A stretch of 52,500 nt of DNA from Symbiodinium natans (lineage: Eukaryota > Sar > Dinophyceae > Suessiales > Symbiodiniaceae): the NCBI GenBank assembly GCA_905221605.1, contig CAJNDS010002279.1, positions 1,032,584-1,085,083 of the forward strand, written 5' to 3'. Positions within the stretch are counted from its first letter, which is position 1. Each line of letters starts with the position of its first letter. The translations under genes and the position numbers were made by a program. Shown here piece after piece: positions 47,293 to 52,500 of the stretch. Below the pieces are notes generated by a model. That model worked only from the letters and a program-made list of their open reading frames with translations. It was not told where the DNA came from and did no database searches.

Positions 47293-50200
47293 TTAGGCTA
47301 TCGTCCAGAACCACGCAACGCTTGAGATCACAAGCACTGCTGAGAGCACCACGATGTCACGCAAACACCTTGCCGGCAGGGGGCGCGCAGGCTGTGAGAC
47401 CCGAAACCCTGAACCCTATACCCTAAACCCTAAGCCCTATCCCTACGCCCTAGACCCTAAACCCAGCTGGTGTCCCTAAACCCTAAACACCCTCGAAAAA
47501 TCAAACGGGGAAACCCCCCGCCTGGCAATAGCAATGCCTTCTGCAGCAGAGTCACTCTACCCTAAGCCGTCAGCTCCTCCACCCTACATGCTTTGGACAG
47601 CATGGCGTTTAGGGTTTAGGGTTTAGGGTCTAGGGTTTAGGGTTTAGGGTTTAGGGTTTAGGGTTTACAGTCAAGGGTTTAGGGTTTAGGGTCTAGGGCT
47701 TAAGGTTTAGGGATAGTCCAAGGAACAGCTAAACGCCAAGCCCTAAACCTCGAAACCCTAAACCCCCCAAACCCCTAAACCCCAAACCCCTAAACCCTAA
47801 ACCTCACACCCTAAACCCTAAACCCTAAACCCCCAAACCCCCCGAAAAGCCCTGCACCTGCCCATGTCTATGCGCATGAACTCGCGCATGTCGGTCTCGG
47901 CGTTCACTCGCACCGGGCCTTGGGCGCGCGCAAGGCGGGCCCTGGAGGCCGCCCTTTAAGGTTAAGGGGTTAGGGGTTTAGGGGTTTAGGGGTTTAGGGG
48001 TTTAGGGGTTTAGGGGTTTAGGGGTTTAGGGGTTTAGGGTTTAGGGTTTAGGGGTTTGGGGTTTAGGGTTTAGAGCTTAGGGTTTAGGGATTAGGGTTTA
48101 GGGTTCAGGTTTTATGTCGGGGGTTTCCGAAAATAAGGGACTATTCTCCCTGATAATGAAGGGCCCCAATATGGCACCCCCTGAGTTTCGGAAACCCCAT
48201 ATAACCCTAAACCCTAAACCCTAAACCCTACACCCTAAACCCTAAACCCTAAACCCTAAACCCTAAACCCTAAACCCTAAACCCTAAACCCTAAACCCTA
48301 GCCCTAAACCCTAAACCCTAAACCCTAAACCGCCATAGGGGGTTTAGGGTTGTGCGGTCCAGAAGCCTGGGCGTAGGGCTTCATGACGGCCTATCTACCC
48401 AACCTTTGTGGAGGGGGGTTTCGGGTTGAGGGTTGAGGGCTTAGGGTTTAGGGTTTAGGGTTTCGGGTTTAGCGTTTAGGGTGAGGGTTTCCCTAAATGC
48501 GGGGGGGGGGGGGGGGGGGGGGGGATGTGGGGTTGATTGGTTGGGCCGAGGATGATGCGTGTTCACAGCAGGCTTAGGGATCAGGGTTTAGGGATGAGGG
48601 TTTAGGGTCCAGGGCTCAGGGATAAGGGCTTTAGAGATTCGGGTTTAGGATTTAGGGACTAGGGCTTAAGGCTTGGGGCTGATGCCTTGGGCTTAGGGTT
48701 TAGGGTTTAGGGTTTAGGGTTTAGGGTTTAGGGTTTAAGGTTTAGGGTTTAGGGTTTAGGGTTTAGGGCCGGCTGAGCATCCTGCCAGCCACGATCGCGA
48801 GCGGCGACTGCTTGCTGACATCGCCCGGGGCGCACAGAAGCTCGAACTCAATGAACCTGGACTGGCTCCGTGGCTTGGGGTTTCGGGCTTCTGGGGTGGG
48901 CTGAGGGTTTCGGGTTCAGGGTTTCGGGTTTAGGGTTTAGGGTTTTGGGTTTCGGGTTTAGGGTTTAGGGTTTAGGGCTGCAGCCCCCCCCCCCCCCCCC
49001 ACCCCCCCCCCTCCAAAAAAAAAAACGACCCTAAACCCTCCCCAGACTCCAAGGGCGAGCCGAGGGGCTCTGCGTTGCGCCCTCGCATTTCAGGGCCGAC
49101 CTGCGGAGGGTTTCGGAGGGCTTTGGGCTCGGGGGGTTGTAGCCCTAAACCCTAAACCCTTCCGCATGACCGATGGCCTAAACCCTAAACCCTAAACCCT
49201 AAACCCCTAAACCCTAAACCCCTAAACCCCTAAACCCTAAACCCTAAACCCTGATTTTAAGGGGTAAGGCTTCGGGTTGCAAGACGCGCTCGAGCCTACT
49301 CAGGGTCCAGGGTTTCGGGTTTGGGGTTTACGAGCGCCTGACTTTCTTGCTGCGGGGTCTAGGGTTTAGGGTCTAGGGTTTAGGGTCTAGGGTCTAGGGT
49401 TTAGGGTTTAGGGAGCATGAACAGCTACTCTCGACCCGAAATCAGGACGTGCTCTACGTTGACTCCTAAACCGCGTTTCGGCAAGGAAATCCTCCTTAAC
49501 TAAGGGGTATGGGGGGTGCTTGAGTCTCTGGGTCCCTCCTTATACCCCTTAAAAACCCGAAGACCCTGAATCCTTTGCGGCCAAAATGCCTTGTGCAAGG
49601 GCAGGCGGGCTCAAGAGAGGTGAGTGCTGCTTCAGTGGCGAGAAAAAAATAGTTGCCAACATTATCTCAATCCCTATGTAGTTACAATATTACATACACC
49701 AACTCGCGAATTCAACAGGCCCCCAGACTATGCAAATAGTTCTTATGCCTCTATCTTAGGGTTCAGGGATCGGGTTTAAGGTTACGATTAAGGTTTAGGA
49801 GGGAGGGGCTCGGGGTGGGGGCGCAGACGCACAGAGGATCCTGAACCAACCTGTCCCCAAGCCGCAATAGTTGGCAGACGTCGCAGACGATTTTTTGTTG
49901 CGTTGTATTGCGGGGAGGAGAGGGGTCGTTGTTAAGAGTTCTATTGTCCCTAAACCCTCAACCCTCAACCCTAAACACTGAACCCCAAAACTCCTAGCCC
50001 TAAACCCTAAACCCTAAACCCTAAACCCTAAACCCTAAACCCCAAACCCTCCGGGGCTCGGGACCTGGGCCTCCGAAGGCAAGGCGGACTCGTCGATGAT
50101 CCGCATTGTCAGCAGGGAGCTGGTATACCTCCCGGGTTTAGGGTTTAGGGTCTAGGGTTCAGGGTTTAGGGCTTAGGGTTTAGGGTTTAGGGTTTGCAGG

Positions 50201-52225
50201 GTTTAGGGTTTAAGGTTTAGGGTTGGGTGTTTCAACAGTCTCCCTTTTGCTTGGAGAGTGTGAGAGAGAGGGCTGTTCCAGCTACCCTAAACCCTAAAGC
50301 CTAAGCCCTCAACCCTAAACCCCAACCCTATTAGCTCGACTGCTGCCCCGAAGATGTATTGGAAGGAAAGGACCTGCTCGGAGAACGCTTTGCAGGCACA
50401 ACAGCCTGAACCCCTAAACCCATAAGCCCGCAGACCCGGGACCCTAAGTTTGACCCTGCCAATAGGTTCTACCCCAAGCCCCAAGACCCCATACCCGAAA
50501 CCCCAAAACCCTTTGCTTCGATAACCTAAGCAGAAGGGCTCGTGTAACAAACCCTAAACCCTAAACCCTAATCCCTAGTCCCAAAAAAAAAAACAATCCC
50601 TAATCCCTAATCCCTAAACCCTAAGCTATAATGATAGTCAGAATAGAACTTCGACGGACCACCACTGCCAAGACAAGAGGTCTCAGTCCAAGCCATTCGG
50701 ATGCTGTGCTTGAATGACTTCTGATGAAGATGAGGTCCCCTAAACCCTAAACCCTAAACCTTAAACCCGAAACCCTAAACCCTAAACCCTAAACCCTAAA
50801 CCTTAAACCCGAAACCCTAAACCCTAAACCCTGAACCCAAATTTCAGACGCTGCCTCAGCTTTCCCTTGTCGCGGTTCGACCAGATGATGACATAGTTCC
50901 GGGGCGAGAGGACCTCAATCACCCCAGAAACGCCCTAAACCCTAAACCCCAAACCCTAAACCCTCGCGGGACCCTAAACCCTAAACCCTAAACCCTGGCT
51001 CTTAGTAGAACATGGGGGAATTCGGTACCCCAGATCATCCTCAGAGGGCAAACCAAGGGCCATAAAGTACCTGATGCCCTCATTCCCTACTGAGAACCAG
51101 CAAGTCCTCAAGGCGGTTTAGGATTTAGGGTGTAGGGTTTAGGGTTTAGGGTTTGGGGTTTAGGGTTTAGGGTTTAGGGTTTAGGGTTTGGGGTTTGGGG
51201 TTTAGGATCTAGAGTGCTTCGGTGGAAATCCGTCCAAGAATGCTGCCTTCGACTTGCTCGCCGAGGGGGTGGAGCTCAAGCTCTATGCTACACGAACGTA
51301 CAATCCCTAAACCCTAAACCCTAAACCCTAAACCCCAAACCCTAAACCCCAAACCCTAAACCCTAAACCCCTAAACCCTAAACCCTAAACCCGAAACCGA
51401 AGGTTCCAGGAAGCCGGGCCCTCCTTTTCTGCTCGGAGTCGAAGGAGAGCTGGAAGTTGACGAAGCCGTTGGCCTCTGTGCTGAGGCAGATGTAAGGGCC
51501 CCTCTGAAAACCTGAAAGCAGCTTAAGGTAGGGTTTAGGGTTTAGGGTTTCGGGTTTCGGGTTTCGGGTCTAGGGTTTAGGGTCTAGGGTTTAGGGTCTA
51601 GGGTTTAGGGTTTAGGGTTTTAGAGTTTAGGGTTAGGGTTTAGGGTTTAGGGTTTAGGGTTTAGGGTTTAGGGTTTAGGGTTTAGGGTTTAGGGTTTAGG
51701 GTTTAGGGTTTAGGGTTTAGGGTTTAGGGTTTAGGGTTTAGGGTTTAGGGTTTAGGGTTTAGGGTTTAGGGTTAGGTTTAGGGTTTAGGGTTTAGGGTTT
51801 AGGGTTTAGGGTTTAGGGTTTAGGGTTTAGGGTTTAGGGTTTAGGGTTTAGGGTTTAGGGTTTAGGGTTTAGGGTTTAGGGTTTAGGGTTTAGGGTTTAG
51901 GGTTTAGGGTTTAGGTTTAAGGTTTAGGGTTTAGGGTTTAGGGTTTAGGGTTTAGGGTTTAGGGTTTAGGGTTTAGGGTTTAGGGTTTAGGGTTTAGGGT
52001 TTAGGGTTTAGGGCTACACACACAAGATCCCAAAAGTCACCTCAAAAACCGCCGAAACCGTGGTGAGCGTCCAAACCCTGCATCCCGAAAGCCCGACAAC
52101 CCATTTAAAAAATGATGCTAAACCCTGAACCCTCTGAAACCCTCAACAAACCCTTAATGAAAACATTTCCTCAACGAGTGACCCTAAATTGTGAGCACCC
52201 AGGTGGTCCTCCAAATCAGGGGAGG
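47293..52225 (-). CDS. Unidentified multi-exon gene ending in a C-terminal membrane helix (exon set)
   Basis: The last exon, about 47293-47402, ends CLRDIVVLSAVLVISSVAWF then WTIA and TAA: a single hydrophobic helix at the extreme C-terminus, as in tail-anchored or type I membrane proteins. Other minus candidates: 47845-47945 (VNAETDMREFMRIDMGR, donor CAG|GTGCAG), 48775-48870 (SQSRFIEFELLCAPGDVSKQ), 49045-49140 (VGPEMRGRNAEPLGSPLES), 49845-49935 (QQKIVCDVCQLLRLGDRLVQ), 50045-50135 (RYTSSLLTMRIIDESALPSE), 50232-50285, 50320-50405 (AFSEQVLSFQYIFGAAVELI), 50848-50930 (VIEVLSPRNYVIIWSNRDKG), 51405-51510 (GPYICLSTEANGFVNFQLSF) and 52145-52225 (PDLEDHLGAHNLGSLVEEMF). A frame ending at a stop at 50621 (LVLAVVVRRSSILTIIIA) may mark the end of a second gene, so this may be two genes. 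Family unknown. Confidence 0.45.
48115..48203. mobile_element. Short fold-back element
   Basis: GGGGTTTCCGAAAATAAGGG and CTGAGTTTCGGAAACCCC form inverted ends; between them TGATAATGAAGGGCCCCAAT resembles the sequence near 815 (TGATAATGAGGGCTCCATAT), so a diverged relative lies at 781-900. Confidence 0.45.
50995..51100. mobile_element. MITE-like element (family F)
   Basis: CTGGCTCTTAGTAGAACATG at the left pairs with CATTCCCTACTGAGAACCAG at the right. Related ends are visible at 3751-3785 (CCGGCTCTTAGTTGGGAATG) and 5613-5735 (CCGGCTCTTTGTAGG ... AAGAACCAGTAGGG), so this is a dispersed family. Confidence 0.6.
51213..51303. CDS. Exon-like stretch, strand unresolved
   Basis: Open on both strands. 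The plus reading (GGNPSKNAAFDLLAEGVELK then LYATRTYN) looks more protein-like; the minus reading (SIELELHPLGEQVEGSILGR) agrees with neighbouring exons. Left unassigned. Confidence 0.3.
51531..52013 (+). repeat. Longest TTTAGGG array in the window
   Basis: About 68 units, homogeneous apart from TTTCGGG and TCTAGGG variants at the left edge and two short register slips. Another TTTAGGG run starts at 52460 and continues past the window end. Confidence 0.95.
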
Positions 52226-52230
52226 GTTGA

Positions 52231-52297
52231 GGGTTCCGGGTTGAGGGCTTAGGGTTGAGGGTTGAGGGTTGCGGGTTGCGGGTTGCGGGTTGCGGGT

Positions 52298-52329
<32 letters not shown>

Positions 52330-52386
52330 GGTGGAGGGTTGAGGGTTAAGGGTTGAGGGTTGAGGGTTGAGGGTTGACGGTTGAGG
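52231..52386 (+). repeat. TTGAGGG / TTGCGGG variant array
   Basis: About 20 seven-base units, mostly TTGAGGG with a run of TTGCGGG. Confidence 0.9.
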
Positions 52387-52500
52387 CTTTCAAGCTCAGA
52401 ACATATTGGTACTTTTTCAAGGCCCAAAACGTGAATCTAAATCCCTGAGCCCGATTGCAGGGTTTAGGGTTTAGGGTTTAGGGTTTAGGGTTTAGGGTTT

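Overview
This window looks like nuclear DNA of a dinoflagellate or a very close relative. Three things point there. The dominant repeat is TTTAGGG/CCCTAAA, present on both strands throughout. The coding parts are short GC-rich exons, nearly all on the minus strand. The introns use GC and GA 5' splice sites as often as GT. There is no bacterial gene organisation. The many ORFs that end in strings such as LNPKP or GFRV are translations of the repeat and are not genes. No database search was possible, so family names rest on motifs read by eye.

Layout. 1-1.4 kb: part of an unidentified minus-strand gene. 1.9-11.7 kb: a complete-looking major facilitator transporter gene (minus). Fifteen exons could be chained with consistent phase from ATG 11660 to TAA 1918 (1245 nt, 414 codons plus stop); every intron carries telomere-like repeats. 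11.8-14.7 kb: exons of a second minus gene whose possible stop lies about 95 bp upstream of the transporter ATG. 14.9-16.3 kb: a satellite block (34-bp and 22-bp units). 16.7-18.7 kb: exons of a third minus gene. 19.2-20.0 kb: part of a protein kinase whose DFG motif is split by an intron that is a MITE. 21.7-25.5 kb: a minus gene with a likely first exon at 25482. 26-28 kb: repeats and ambiguous exons. 28.1-34.2 kb: many Cys-containing minus exons.

34.48-41.7 kb is a different compartment, almost free of TTTAGGG. It holds 116-bp and 81-bp tandem repeats, a decayed MULE-type transposase with a C-terminal SWIM zinc finger, and a gene that appears to join a SAP DNA-binding motif, five tandem Lys-rich KTKK exons, an acidic segment and a divergent histone H3 fold.

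41.9-52.5 kb returns to the TTTAGGG-filled exon/intron pattern. It holds a gene starting at ATG 43405 (minus), a cluster of exons at 44-47 kb, and a long minus gene ending at 47293 with a C-terminal membrane helix.

Main message: most introns here are fold-back structures with TTTAGGG at one end and CCCTAAA at the other. Some are bounded by duplicated exon sequence and at least one is a recognisable TA-flanked MITE. This is what one expects if introns were created by transposable introner elements and then overgrown by telomere-like repeats. The best single-gene novelty is the SAP/KTKK/H3-fold protein beside the MULE.
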